Shown here piece by piece: positions 18,166-27,012 of a stretch of DNA of 64,000 nucleotides. Under the pieces are notes generated by a model. That model was given only the letters and a program-made list of their open reading frames with translations. It did no database searches and had not been told where the DNA came from. Source of the stretch: an uncultured Bacteroidales bacterium (lineage in GTDB: Bacteria > Bacteroidota > Bacteroidia > Bacteroidales > UBA932); the NCBI GenBank assembly GCA_947253655.1, contig CAMYAE010000008.1:1-64000 (forward strand), given 5' to 3'. How positions within the stretch are numbered: the first letter of the stretch is position 1; each line of letters begins with the position of its first letter. A program made the position numbers and the translations under genes.

Positions 18166-18477
18166 TTAAGCGATAGCGTCGATTCTGATCTTTGTCAGCT
18201 TCTGACGATGACCGTTGAGCTTCTGGAATCCTTTACGCCTGATCTTCTTGAATACAAGGACTTTCTTTGCCTTGACCTCATCATCAAGCACAGTTGCTTT
18301 TACAATAGCACCCTCAACATAAGGAGCACCGACCTTTACCGCCCCCTCGTTGTCTATGAGGAGTACTTTTTCAAATTCTACGGCCTCGTCCTTCTTTGCA
18401 GGAAGACGATTGACGAAGATTTCCGAGCCTGCTTCAACTTTAAACTGCTGGCCTGCAATATCTACAATTGCGTACAT
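18166..18477 (-). CDS. rplU: 50S ribosomal protein L21
   Basis: 103 residues from MYAIVDIAGQQFKVEAG, the normal L21 start; an in-frame extension to 18501 is not expected. The VLVFKKIRRKGFQKLNGHRQ motif near the C-terminus is diagnostic. It is the first gene of the minus-strand run rplU-rpmA-serS-ruvC and is divergent from the AAA ATPase gene. Confidence 0.98.
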   Translation of the reverse strand: MYAIVDIAGQQFKVEAGSEIFVNRLPAKKDEAVEFEKVLLIDNEGAVKVGAPYVEGAIVKATVLDDEVKAKKVLVFKKIRRKGFQKLNGHRQKLTKIRIDAIA

Positions 18478-18647
18478 AAAATAAACTTTAATAAGTTTCA
18501 ACCGTAAGCGGTCTCACTAAATGCGACTCTTTATCAATGGCTTAGCGGTTATCTGATAAAATGGACTGCAAAATTAGCATTTTTTATCCAATAGGCAAAA
18601 TTATTTGAAAATATTTGATTAAGTTTGCATAACAATAATGTTCGATT

Positions 18648-19799
18648 ATGGATACTCCTTTCGTTTATGACAAGTATGTAACCGGGAAGAACTTTATCGG
18701 CCGCAGGGGAGACTGCAACATCCTGAACAATCTACTGAGCCAGGGAGAACATGTGGCAGTCTACGAGCCGCCGAAGAGCGGCAAGATGTCCGTCATCCAG
18801 CAGACCCTTTTCAATATGAGGATACAGGGCAAACCGTTTTTCGTCGGGAAGTTTTCACTGCTGAACGTCCGTTCGATTTCGGCATTCCTTACCAAAATGG
18901 GGACAGCGGTCATAAGGACAGTAGCTTCCACGCCGGATGAATTTGAAGAAATCATCGAGACCCACCTCAACGGGACCCACTTCGTGTTCGACAGTAAAAA
19001 TTATTCGGACAATGATGAGATTGTTTCGCTGAATTGGGAAATTGATGACAACGACATCGCCTCCATGCTGGAACTGCCGGGGAAAATAGCAATGCAGAAC
19101 GGACAGGTAATGTATCTGATTATCGATGAGTTCCAGAACCTCAGCCTTACTGAAGACGGAGAGAAGATATTCAAGGCCTTGGAAAAGGTCATAAAGGAAG
19201 CTGCCGAACATCGGGGACAGGGCTGCGTCTTCATATTCTGCGGCTCCATGGTCAATGCGATGAAAGAGATTTTCGAGGTCAAGAGATATTTCTACCGTAT
19301 TGTAAATCATGTCCCTATAAGCGAAGCCAATGAAAAGGAGATTATAGACCATGTCATAAAGGGCTTTCTGTCAGGCGGAAAAGTAATAGAGAGGGAATTG
19401 CTGCTCGGCATGTGCAGGCTTTTCAGGAACAATCTGTGGTACATCAACCACTTCATCGCTATATGCGATTCTATGTCAAAGGGTTATATAGTGGAAGCCA
19501 CCCTTCTCGATGCATTGGACAGCCTAATTTCCATACATGAGCCTAAATTCACCGCAACAGTCAATAACCTTACGACCTTCCAGCTCAGTCTTTTGAGGGC
19601 AATACTTGACGGAAACACCAAATTCAGTTCCAGCGATATAATCAAAAAATATTCGCTGAATTCCTCGGCGAATGTAAAAAGGCTAAAAGACGCCTTGTGT
19701 AAAAAGGAAATAGTCACGTTCGGGGAGAATGACGAACCGATAATCCTGGATCCTCTGTTCGAATATTGGGTTAGAAAATATTTCTTTGAAATAGGATAA
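18648..19799 (+). CDS. AAA-family ATPase of the archaeal ATPase_2 type
   Basis: 383 residues. Walker A is PPKSGKMS (about residues 43-50), Walker B is LIIDEF (about 162-167), and a sensor-like FIFCGSM follows. The C-terminal third holds a winged-helix region (TTFQLSLLRAILDG through SANVKRLKDAL) and ends in a short aromatic tail. Proteins of this group occur in archaea and Bacteroidetes, mostly without a known role; some act with DNA or nucleases. The sirtuin gene starts 6 bases after its stop, which suggests a joint role. A -7-like TAAGTTTG lies at 18620-18627. Confidence 0.75.
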   Translation: MDTPFVYDKYVTGKNFIGRRGDCNILNNLLSQGEHVAVYEPPKSGKMSVIQQTLFNMRIQGKPFFVGKFSLLNVRSISAFLTKMGTAVIRTVASTPDEFEEIIETHLNGTHFVFDSKNYSDNDEIVSLNWEIDDNDIASMLELPGKIAMQNGQVMYLIIDEFQNLSLTEDGEKIFKALEKVIKEAAEHRGQGCVFIFCGSMVNAMKEIFEVKRYFYRIVNHVPISEANEKEIIDHVIKGFLSGGKVIERELLLGMCRLFRNNLWYINHFIAICDSMSKGYIVEATLLDALDSLISIHEPKFTATVNNLTTFQLSLLRAILDGNTKFSSSDIIKKYSLNSSANVKRLKDALCKKEIVTFGENDEPIILDPLFEYWVRKYFFEIG

Positions 19800-19805
19800 A
19801 ATTAT

Positions 19806-20522
19806 ATGATTATGGGCAAAAAGAATATAGTGGTACTGACCGGGGCAGGCGTTAGCGCCGAAAGCGGCATAAGCACATTCAGAGACAACGGAGGATTGTG
19901 GGACAAATACGACCCGCAGGAGGTTGCATCCATAGATGGCTGGTATAAGGACAGGAAACTGCTGCTGGATTTCTACAATTTCCGGAGGAAAAGCCTGAAG
20001 GATGCAAAGCCGAATGCCGCCCATATATCCATCGCCAACCTGGAAAAAGACAATGGCGTAACGGTAATCACACAGAACGTAGACAATCTGCACGAGAGGG
20101 CCGGAAGCACGAAAATCATACATCTTCACGGAGAATTGACAAAAGTCAGACCCGAAAACGGGATATATGACATAAATTATTCCGAAGAAGAGGTTTTCGA
20201 TATAGGATATGATGAGATCCATTTAGGGGACAAGGCACCGAACGGCAGCCAATTAAGGCCACATATCGTATTCTTCGGTGAGGCTGTGCCGATGATCAGC
20301 GATGCCATAGAATATGTGCAGAAAGCCGACATCCTCCTGATAGTGGGCACTTCCCTATCGGTTTATCCCGCAGCCGGACTGTACAGATATGCCGGGAACG
20401 ACACTCCAATCTACATTATTGACCCTAAAGACGTGCCCGTAAGCGACCCGAGAATCACCCATATCAGCGAAGTAGCGACAAAAGGCATGGAGATTTTCAC
20501 AAAAATTTTGGAAAATAAATGA
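19806..20522 (+). CDS. Sir2-family NAD-dependent protein deacylase lacking zinc cysteines
   Basis: 238 residues. The NAD-binding GAGVSAESGISTFRD, the TQNVDNLHERAGS motif and the catalytic His in HLHGEL are intact, as are VGTSLSVYPAAG and the NAD-contacting GSQLRPHIVFFGE. A YxxR pair in DFYNFRRKS matches the acyl-binding pair of SIRT5/CobB-like deacylases, so removal of succinyl or malonyl groups is possible. The two CxxC pairs that normally bind structural zinc are absent: the insert between HLHGEL and GSQLRP has no cysteine. It follows the ATPase gene by 6 bases, and its 3' end carries the promoter of rpsU. Confidence 0.88.
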   Translation: MIMGKKNIVVLTGAGVSAESGISTFRDNGGLWDKYDPQEVASIDGWYKDRKLLLDFYNFRRKSLKDAKPNAAHISIANLEKDNGVTVITQNVDNLHERAGSTKIIHLHGELTKVRPENGIYDINYSEEEVFDIGYDEIHLGDKAPNGSQLRPHIVFFGEAVPMISDAIEYVQKADILLIVGTSLSVYPAAGLYRYAGNDTPIYIIDPKDVPVSDPRITHISEVATKGMEIFTKILENK

Positions 20523-20537
20523 TTTGGACTAACTTTG
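20507..20537 (+). promoter_or_regulatory. Promoter of rpsU, starting inside the sirtuin gene
   Basis: TTTG at 20507-20510, exactly 19 bases, then TAACTTTG at 20530-20537, a full match to the Bacteroidetes consensus. The -33 box lies in the last codons of the sirtuin gene. Transcription would start just ahead of the Shine-Dalgarno sequence, giving a leader of only about 20-25 bases. Confidence 0.8.
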
Positions 20538-20550
20538 CACACTCAAATAA

Positions 20551-20560
20551 AAGGAGGTGA
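20551..20560 (+). promoter_or_regulatory. Strong Shine-Dalgarno sequence of rpsU
   Basis: AAGGAGGTGA is complementary to the 16S rRNA 3' end and lies 6 bases before the ATG at 20567. Most genes in this window have no such site, as expected in Bacteroidetes, where the anti-Shine-Dalgarno is hidden by bS21. Retention of a strong site on the bS21 gene fits reported autoregulation in Flavobacterium. Confidence 0.85.
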
Positions 20561-20566
20561 TTGGAA

Positions 20567-20761
20567 ATGATTATAGTACCTGTAAAAGACGGTGAAAACA
20601 TAGAGAGGGCTCTCAAGAGATTCAAGAGGAAATTCGAGAAGACAGGGGCTATCCGCGAGCTTCGTGCAAGGAAGAATTTCGAAAAGCCTTCCGTAAAGAA
20701 GAGAGCACAGATGCAGAAAGCCATTTATGTACAGCGTCTGAAACTTGAAGAAGAGCAGTAA
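20567..20761 (+). CDS. rpsU: 30S ribosomal protein S21
   Basis: 64 residues starting MIIVPVKDGENIERALKRF, the normal S21 start; a TTG two codons upstream also gives an open frame but the Shine-Dalgarno spacing favours the ATG. S21 sits near the 16S 3' end in the small subunit. In Bacteroidetes it helps to sequester the anti-Shine-Dalgarno. The gene is a single unit with its own promoter and terminator. Confidence 0.97.
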   Translation: MIIVPVKDGENIERALKRFKRKFEKTGAIRELRARKNFEKPSVKKRAQMQKAIYVQRLKLEEEQ

Positions 20762-20791
20762 GCCTAAGCTTCATAAGAAATATACCGATAA

Positions 20792-20820
20792 TGCCAAAAT
20801 CAAAAGTTTTGGCATTTTTT
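20792..20820 (+). terminator. Terminator of rpsU
   Basis: TGCCAAAA (20792-20799) pairs with TTTTGGCA (20807-20814) across a short loop, followed by T6. It isolates rpsU from the AsmA gene that starts at 20880. Confidence 0.85.
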
Positions 20821-20879
20821 ATTTACGTCAAGTCGAAAGTATTATTTATATTTGTATTAATATGGAATCATTATAAGGT

Positions 20880-23800
20880 ATGAAGAGTGCCGGTAAAGTT
20901 AAAAAGAGAAGATTTAAGGGTCTGAAAATTACAGCAGCCATAATTTTGGGACTGTGGGCGATTATCACCATTGCACTTCAGATAGTATTGAGGCCGTCTT
21001 TTCTGACCAGGACAGCCAACAAATATGCATCGGAATTTGTGGACGGGGACATCAAGTTCGGACACATCGAGGCCTCGATGTTCAAGGATTTCCCTAATGT
21101 AAATATCTCCATTCGGGATTTCAGCCTGACCTACCCCCACGACAGGTTTGCCGCCTACGATTCAATTGGTGTAATGAGCGTGCTGAGGAATTACGGCCGT
21201 TCGGACGATGCCGACACCTTGATTTCATTTCAAAGCCTGTCATTATCGATGAACTATATCGCAGCCCTGTCAGGACGATACAATATTCATGAAGTGGCCG
21301 TCGGCAAGATAAGGGCATTCGCCCATAAATTCGATTCCACTGCTGCAAACTGGAATATATTCAAGACGGAAGAAAACAAAGATACCTCTACGGTCGGGCT
21401 GCCGCATATAATTATCAGGAGGATACGGATTTACGACAAGCCATTAGTGGTTTTTACATCACCGGAAGACACCGTGTTTGCAGCCGTAAATATGAACGGG
21501 GCTGCGTACAGGGGTCAGCTTGACCTGGCGGACTTCAAATACAGAAATCTCGGCGTCAAGATAGATTCGCTGAATATCGGTGCCAGAATGCAGTTGGACA
21601 CAATAACACTGTCGCTCAACAGCTTAGGCATAAAAGAACGCGGAGCCGGACTTGGAGTAAAGGCAGATGCCATAGCCCACATTGCCGCAAAAGCCTTGGG
21701 CCGGCTTTCGATTCCAATTGACATTGAAGGAGTTGTGAACTTCCCGGAAAACACTCTGACGAATTTTTCTTTCTCGGATCTGACGGCGAATATAGCCACT
21801 CTTAACATTACAGGAAACGGAGATTTGAAATTAGGGAGCGACAGCACCTATATAAGGACGGAATTGTCATTGAACGACTGTCCGGTAAAAGAAACGGCCG
21901 CATTCTTTCTGAAAAAAATCATGCCCGACGCACTGAAACTGAAAACAGATGCAAAAATAACGCTTACAGCCTTGTGCGACGGCTATTACAAGCCGGCAGA
22001 CCGGACGATGCCGGAGCTTATTGCAGAGCTGGTCATACCGAAGTCTTCGGTTGAATTCGACGGTTTTGACTATGCCGGTGATATAGAGACCGATATCAAT
22101 GCCCAGACAGACAAATACGGTAAGCTGAGTGTAAGCATTGACGCTCTTGACGCACACATTGCCGGTGTAAACATTTCCGGCACGGGAGGGGCCGAAGATG
22201 TACTTGGGCCGGACCCCCTTATAGACATAGACATTAAGGCGACGGCCTCATTGGATACAATCAATGATTTCCTGCCCGACGGTATGTATACCGAAGGTAA
22301 TCTGGAAGCAGCAGTTGCAGGTATGATTTTGGTTTCTGACATGGATCCTTACAATTTCAGCAGGGCGGATCTGGAAGGCTTCATCAAGAGCAATGGAATC
22401 AAGTTCGTCGATGAACCCGATACGGTTTTCGCTTTCATGGACAAAACCAATATCAATATAGGAAAGGCAGGAGAGGACGGCAGGCTCGGAGCGGATCTCC
22501 TCGGCCTGAGCGGCACAATCGACAGCCTTAAAGTGACATTAGGAGAATCGACTTTCATAAGGGGCAGCGACATTAGTCTCACCGCACAGAATGCCGCAAC
22601 CGCCGTCAGCAAGGAATATGGAAAGGAATTTCACCCTATAATCGGCTCCATAGCGGCCGCAAATATAGCAATGACAGGGGAAGACTCTCTTTTTGTCGGA
22701 ATAAAGAACACACGTAACTCATTCAAGCTCTCCCACAGAAAAGAAGAAGAAAAAGAGCTTCCTATCCTGTCCCTCCACAGCAATAACGAGGGAATCTTCC
22801 TTAGAAGCGGCGTAAACAGAGCAGGCCTTAGGAACACTTCAATCAGTTGCTCTGCAATAATGCAGGGGGCGGAGAGGACTTCCAGAAGAAAGCACCGTTT
22901 AGATTCTCTGCAAAAGCTGTATCCGGAAGTTCCGAGAGATTCCCTATACCGCCATGCAAGAAAGCTCAGACAAAAAGACAGGCCGGATTATGAAGAGGAT
23001 TTCAAGAAGAGGGATATCAATCTGAATATAAGCAAATCTATTTCCAAATATATCAAGGACTGGAACCTTTCCGGCAATCTGAAAATAGACTCTGGGCTGT
23101 TCATATCCCCGTATTTTCCTCTGAAAAATGATTTCTCGGATATTGAAGGAAGTTTCAGCAACAATGAAGTCAATATCAAGAACATGACATTCCGCCCCGG
23201 AGCTTCGGATGTCAGTCTTTCCGGAAAGCTTACCGGACTGAGGAAAGTCCTTTTAGGATGGCGGAGCGGTATCCTTGACCTGACGTTGGACATAAATTCC
23301 GACAGGATTGATGCCAACGAGATTCTTAAAGCCTATGATGCAGGGTCAAAATATGTACCGGTCTCTGACAAAGCCCTTCAAGAGAACATCTCCGATGCGG
23401 AATATCTTGCCGAGGTGGAAATGAAAGAGACGGACGACACCACAGCAGCAACCTACAAAATGATTGTCCTGCCGGCCAACCTCAATGCCAAAATATCGCT
23501 GCAAGGCAATGAAATCGACTATTCCACCTTGCTTATAGACTGGTTTTCAAGCGAGCTCCGAATAAAGGAAAGGTGCCTGCAAATAACGAATACCGTCGCC
23601 ACGTCAAATATGGGAGACATCTATTTCGAGGGCTTCTACGCAGGCAAGTCGAAGAAAGACATCTCTGCGGGCTTCGACCTCAACATGGCCGAAATCACTG
23701 CGGACAAGGTGATCACATTGTTCCCGGCAGTGGATTCGATTATACCTATGTTGAAGTCTTTCAAAGGAATATTGGATTGTGAAATGGCAGCCACATCCAA

Positions 23801-24662
23801 TCTCGACACAAATATGAACCTCATAACACCTTCAATCAAAGGCATTATGAAGATCAATGGAAGCAACCTGACTATCGAAGAGAACGGTGCTATCAAGAAA
23901 CTGGCGAAAGTGCTGATGTTCAAGGACAAAAAAGTCGGAAGGATAGACAATATGTCCGTGCACGGGCTAATTTCAGACGATGTGCTTGAAGTCTTCCCTT
24001 TTGTGTTGAAAATAGACCGTTACACCTTGGCCATGAGCGGATTGCAGAATTTTGACCAAAGCTTCAAATACCATGTCTCCGTACTAAAATCTCCAATTCC
24101 TTTCAGATTCGGAATAAACCTAAAGGGAAATTTCGACGACTGGAAATATGATTTGGGCAAAGCCAAATACAAGAATACGCGTGTGCCTGTATTTACGTCC
24201 CAGCTAAATTCAATGCACATGAATCTTGTCAATTCCATACATAACATATTCACGAAAGGTGTGGAGATAGCATTGCAGCAGAGCGAGGAAAGCATGCTGG
24301 CTATAAATGAGAAGAAAAAGACATTGGGCTACGATGCATCTGAGCCGACGGATGCCTTGTCCGACAAGGAGTTCCGTCTCCTGGACTCCGCCAAGAGGGT
24401 CATAGACCACCCGGCCGACTCGCTACTCCCGGCAATGATAGATTCCATTGTAAAAACGAGACCTGTCATCGAGCAGGATACGGTCGCGGTGGGCAAATTC
24501 GGGACTTTTGTCGAAAAGCAGATAGACAAGATTGACAACAGGAGGACAAGATGCAGGGAAAGGGCAGCAGCAAGGAAAGAGCGGAGGGTGCAAAAAGAAG
24601 CACGAAATAAAGAAAAGGCCGTGAAGAGAGATGAGTCCTCACCGGCCATTACCGAAGAATAG
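20880..24662 (+). CDS. AsmA-family envelope protein (large, possible lipid transport)
   Basis: 1260 residues. A basic N-terminus, one membrane helix (about 15-37), then a long beta-rich periplasmic part. The segment DGDIKFGHIEASMFKDFPNV is the typical start of the AsmA domain, and an AsmA-like C-terminal domain lies around 1000-1110 (LTIEENGAIKKLAKVLMFKD). The last 50 residues are a highly charged Arg/Glu tail. AsmA/TamB-like proteins form hydrophobic grooves that bridge inner and outer membranes for lipid transport; that role here is inferred. prmA starts 2 bases after its stop. Confidence 0.85.
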   Translation: MKSAGKVKKRRFKGLKITAAIILGLWAIITIALQIVLRPSFLTRTANKYASEFVDGDIKFGHIEASMFKDFPNVNISIRDFSLTYPHDRFAAYDSIGVMSVLRNYGRSDDADTLISFQSLSLSMNYIAALSGRYNIHEVAVGKIRAFAHKFDSTAANWNIFKTEENKDTSTVGLPHIIIRRIRIYDKPLVVFTSPEDTVFAAVNMNGAAYRGQLDLADFKYRNLGVKIDSLNIGARMQLDTITLSLNSLGIKERGAGLGVKADAIAHIAAKALGRLSIPIDIEGVVNFPENTLTNFSFSDLTANIATLNITGNGDLKLGSDSTYIRTELSLNDCPVKETAAFFLKKIMPDALKLKTDAKITLTALCDGYYKPADRTMPELIAELVIPKSSVEFDGFDYAGDIETDINAQTDKYGKLSVSIDALDAHIAGVNISGTGGAEDVLGPDPLIDIDIKATASLDTINDFLPDGMYTEGNLEAAVAGMILVSDMDPYNFSRADLEGFIKSNGIKFVDEPDTVFAFMDKTNINIGKAGEDGRLGADLLGLSGTIDSLKVTLGESTFIRGSDISLTAQNAATAVSKEYGKEFHPIIGSIAAANIAMTGEDSLFVGIKNTRNSFKLSHRKEEEKELPILSLHSNNEGIFLRSGVNRAGLRNTSISCSAIMQGAERTSRRKHRLDSLQKLYPEVPRDSLYRHARKLRQKDRPDYEEDFKKRDINLNISKSISKYIKDWNLSGNLKIDSGLFISPYFPLKNDFSDIEGSFSNNEVNIKNMTFRPGASDVSLSGKLTGLRKVLLGWRSGILDLTLDINSDRIDANEILKAYDAGSKYVPVSDKALQENISDAEYLAEVEMKETDDTTAATYKMIVLPANLNAKISLQGNEIDYSTLLIDWFSSELRIKERCLQITNTVATSNMGDIYFEGFYAGKSKKDISAGFDLNMAEITADKVITLFPAVDSIIPMLKSFKGILDCEMAATSNLDTNMNLITPSIKGIMKINGSNLTIEENGAIKKLAKVLMFKDKKVGRIDNMSVHGLISDDVLEVFPFVLKIDRYTLAMSGLQNFDQSFKYHVSVLKSPIPFRFGINLKGNFDDWKYDLGKAKYKNTRVPVFTSQLNSMHMNLVNSIHNIFTKGVEIALQQSEESMLAINEKKKTLGYDASEPTDALSDKEFRLLDSAKRVIDHPADSLLPAMIDSIVKTRPVIEQDTVAVGKFGTFVEKQIDKIDNRRTRCRERAAARKERRVQKEARNKEKAVKRDESSPAITEE

Positions 24663-24664
24663 TC

Positions 24665-25537
24665 ATGAAAAGTCCGGATTATATAGAGGTCAGTATAGTC
24701 ATTGAAGATTTCAACCCGGAGAAAGCTGAAATAGTGGAGGCAGAGCTTGCAGAACTGCCTTACGACTCGTTTATGATTGACGAGACGTTTGAAACGGTAC
24801 CGGTACTGAAAGCATATATAAGGAAAGATCTGTATGATTTCAGGGTGTTGAAGTTAATTCTCAGCGGACTTGATTTCAAGATGAAAGTAAGTTCCACAAT
24901 GATTCCTGCCCGTAACTGGAATGCTGAGTGGGAGAGCAGCTTTACTCCTATTGTCGTAGACGGCAAAGTCACTGTCAAGGCTCCGTTCCACAAAGGCCTG
25001 GCACGGACCCGATTCAACGTGACCATATCCCCAAAAATGGCTTTCGGGACAGGGCATCACCAGACTACATATATGATGATTTCAGCCATGCTCGCCAACG
25101 AAAAGGCAATTCACGGCAGCACTTTTATGGATATGGGCTGCGGAACAGGAATTCTCGCGATACTTGCAGCCAAAATGCGTGCATCGAAGGTGTATGGAAT
25201 TGACATTGATGCAAATGCAGCCCAATCGGCCTTTGACAATGCAAGACTGAACAGGGTCTCTAAGCTTGTGCAGACTTACTACGGCGATGCCTCCATTCTG
25301 CAAGCGGGGAAATACAATGTGCTGCTGGCTAATATCCACAGGAATATCATTGTCCGGGACCTCAGGGCTTATGCGATGTCTCTGGCTTCAGGAGGCATTC
25401 TTATTGTCAGCGGTTTCTATGACGAGGATTGCAAGGATGTTATAGCAACGGCCAGAGACAACGGTATGAGCCTCGTATCCAAGCACCTGAAAGACGGTTG
25501 GGCCTGTCTGGAATTCAAGAAGCGAACTATCTTTTAA
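24665..25537 (+). CDS. prmA: Ribosomal protein L11 methyltransferase
   Basis: 290 residues. An N-terminal L11-recognition region, then a class I SAM-dependent methyltransferase domain with GTGHHQTT just before motif I (MDMGCGTGILAILAAK, about 155-170) and VYGIDIDANAA. The LLANIHRNI motif replaces the usual NILA-type motif IV. It trimethylates L11 at several amino groups. It lies 2 bases after the AsmA gene and overlaps the convergent phosphatase gene by 11 bases. Confidence 0.95.
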   Translation: MKSPDYIEVSIVIEDFNPEKAEIVEAELAELPYDSFMIDETFETVPVLKAYIRKDLYDFRVLKLILSGLDFKMKVSSTMIPARNWNAEWESSFTPIVVDGKVTVKAPFHKGLARTRFNVTISPKMAFGTGHHQTTYMMISAMLANEKAIHGSTFMDMGCGTGILAILAAKMRASKVYGIDIDANAAQSAFDNARLNRVSKLVQTYYGDASILQAGKYNVLLANIHRNIIVRDLRAYAMSLASGGILIVSGFYDEDCKDVIATARDNGMSLVSKHLKDGWACLEFKKRTIF

Positions 25538-26789
25538 GCCAATAAGACCTGACGTCGGACCATTTATAATACGGACCGCTATATGCTTCCAAATCTTTTA
25601 TCAATGTCTCTTTTTCATTAAGAAGGCATTTGACAAGAATGTCCCCTTTGCCGTTTTTGTAGAAAATCAACTGAATATTAGCTGCAAAACAAGTATAGGC
25701 CGCTCCGAACCAGTTGTTGCTCACCTCTTTATAGCTTAACCTGTCACCGATTCCCTGAAGTCCCATTAAAGAGCCTAACTTCAATAAGGGATAGTCATGA
25801 CCGAATCTCAAATCTGCTGCTACCGTGCCATTTGCTATGACATCATCGGCTTTTTCGATTATATCACGTACAAGAGGCCTTGCCAAAGGCAAAACAAACT
25901 CGCCGTATTCATAGGAATTGCAATTTCCCAAATACATTCTCGTATTGTAATAACCGCCCCAGTATAGAATCATATCCAATGGCAGCATTCCATAGATATC
26001 CGTGTCTATATCGAAGGACTTGGCTATTTTGGCAGTATTGAAAATATATTTCTGGAAAATCACCTTATCCTTTATCAATCCCGCAGCTTGTTTGGGGTTA
26101 TTGAAAATCCGTTTCATAAAAAACGATGTGTCTACCGGATTTTCTTCGAGCACAGAGTCCAATAATACTGAATAAGAAGAACTTACCTCTTTCGGAATGT
26201 CATTAGAGATATACTTCTGCATCTGTTCTCCCGTGTCCCAGGTCATTTTTAATTTGTTATCGCAGGCTGAAAGGCTTGAAGTGAAGGCAGCCATGCTGAC
26301 AAGACACCTTGGGATCATTGAAGAAACAGACCTGATCTCGCGGTTTCCTTTCTTGAATACTCTGTCATAACGATGATACATTCTTTCCGCCAGCCTTCGG
26401 TGCTCTCTCGCCCCTCTGTCTGTCAGACGTCCGTCCATGCCATTATATCCGGCCAGCACTTTTTTTGTGGCAACAAGAAGAGAATCGCCCGAAGGCGTCA
26501 GAAGTCCCTGCCTGTAAGCCGCTTCCAGCACATTAATTATTGCCTCATACTCACTGCCGCCCCAATTAGAACGCGAGCCATGCCTTCCGTAATGGCTGAT
26601 ATAGAAAGGTTTATATCCTTTTGGAGCAGGAGTGTCTTCTATCTTATCGAATTCGTAGGGATCGTAATTGGCATGTGCCCTATAAGGCCTTTCGGCAATC
26701 CATTCACGATATGTCTGACTGTCCTGAGAATATATTTTACCGATTGCAGAGACACAGAGCAATAATAGAATTATAACTTTCTTATTCAT
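25527..26789 (-). CDS. Secreted histidine-type phosphatase (histidine acid phosphatase clade)
   Basis: 420 residues from MNKKVIILLLLCVSA, which begins a clear signal peptide; the frame stays open upstream as far as 27194 but that part crosses tRNA-Leu and is not coding. The phosphate-binding RHGSR in HYGRHGSRSN (about residue 60) carries the catalytic His, and FGHDYPLLKL near residue 320 supplies the HD proton donor. The layout is like that of Bacteroides MINPP-type inositol-polyphosphate phosphatases, so phytate or another phosphate ester is a reasonable substrate, not proven. Periplasmic or outer-membrane location is likely. Confidence 0.85.
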   Translation of the reverse strand: MNKKVIILLLLCVSAIGKIYSQDSQTYREWIAERPYRAHANYDPYEFDKIEDTPAPKGYKPFYISHYGRHGSRSNWGGSEYEAIINVLEAAYRQGLLTPSGDSLLVATKKVLAGYNGMDGRLTDRGAREHRRLAERMYHRYDRVFKKGNREIRSVSSMIPRCLVSMAAFTSSLSACDNKLKMTWDTGEQMQKYISNDIPKEVSSSYSVLLDSVLEENPVDTSFFMKRIFNNPKQAAGLIKDKVIFQKYIFNTAKIAKSFDIDTDIYGMLPLDMILYWGGYYNTRMYLGNCNSYEYGEFVLPLARPLVRDIIEKADDVIANGTVAADLRFGHDYPLLKLGSLMGLQGIGDRLSYKEVSNNWFGAAYTCFAANIQLIFYKNGKGDILVKCLLNEKETLIKDLEAYSGPYYKWSDVRSYWLKR

Positions 26790-26931
26790 ATATAAGTATT
26801 TAATTGTGCAAATATAAAAATTATTAGGAAAAATACGTATATTTGCAATCCTTTCGGACACTGATTCGGACAGCTTCCAACAGGTTTGTTTCGGTGACGG
26901 GCTGATTGTTATGAGCCTTCCGGGAGGATTT

Positions 26932-27012
26932 GCGGGTGTGTTGAAATTGGTAGACAAGCTAGACTTAGGATCTAGTGCCTCGTGCGTATGGGTTCGACTC
27001 CCTTCACCCGCA
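26932..27012 (+). tRNA. tRNA-Leu (anticodon TAG)
   Basis: Acceptor stem GCGGGTG/CACCCGC, D arm with AATTGGTAGAC, anticodon stem CTAGA/TCTAG with loop CTTAGGA (anticodon TAG), a long variable arm (TGCCTCGTGCGTAT), and T arm GGGTTCGACTCCC. The long variable arm and anticodon assign Leu. CCA is not encoded. Its 3' end forms the left edge of a mobile element. Confidence 0.95.
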
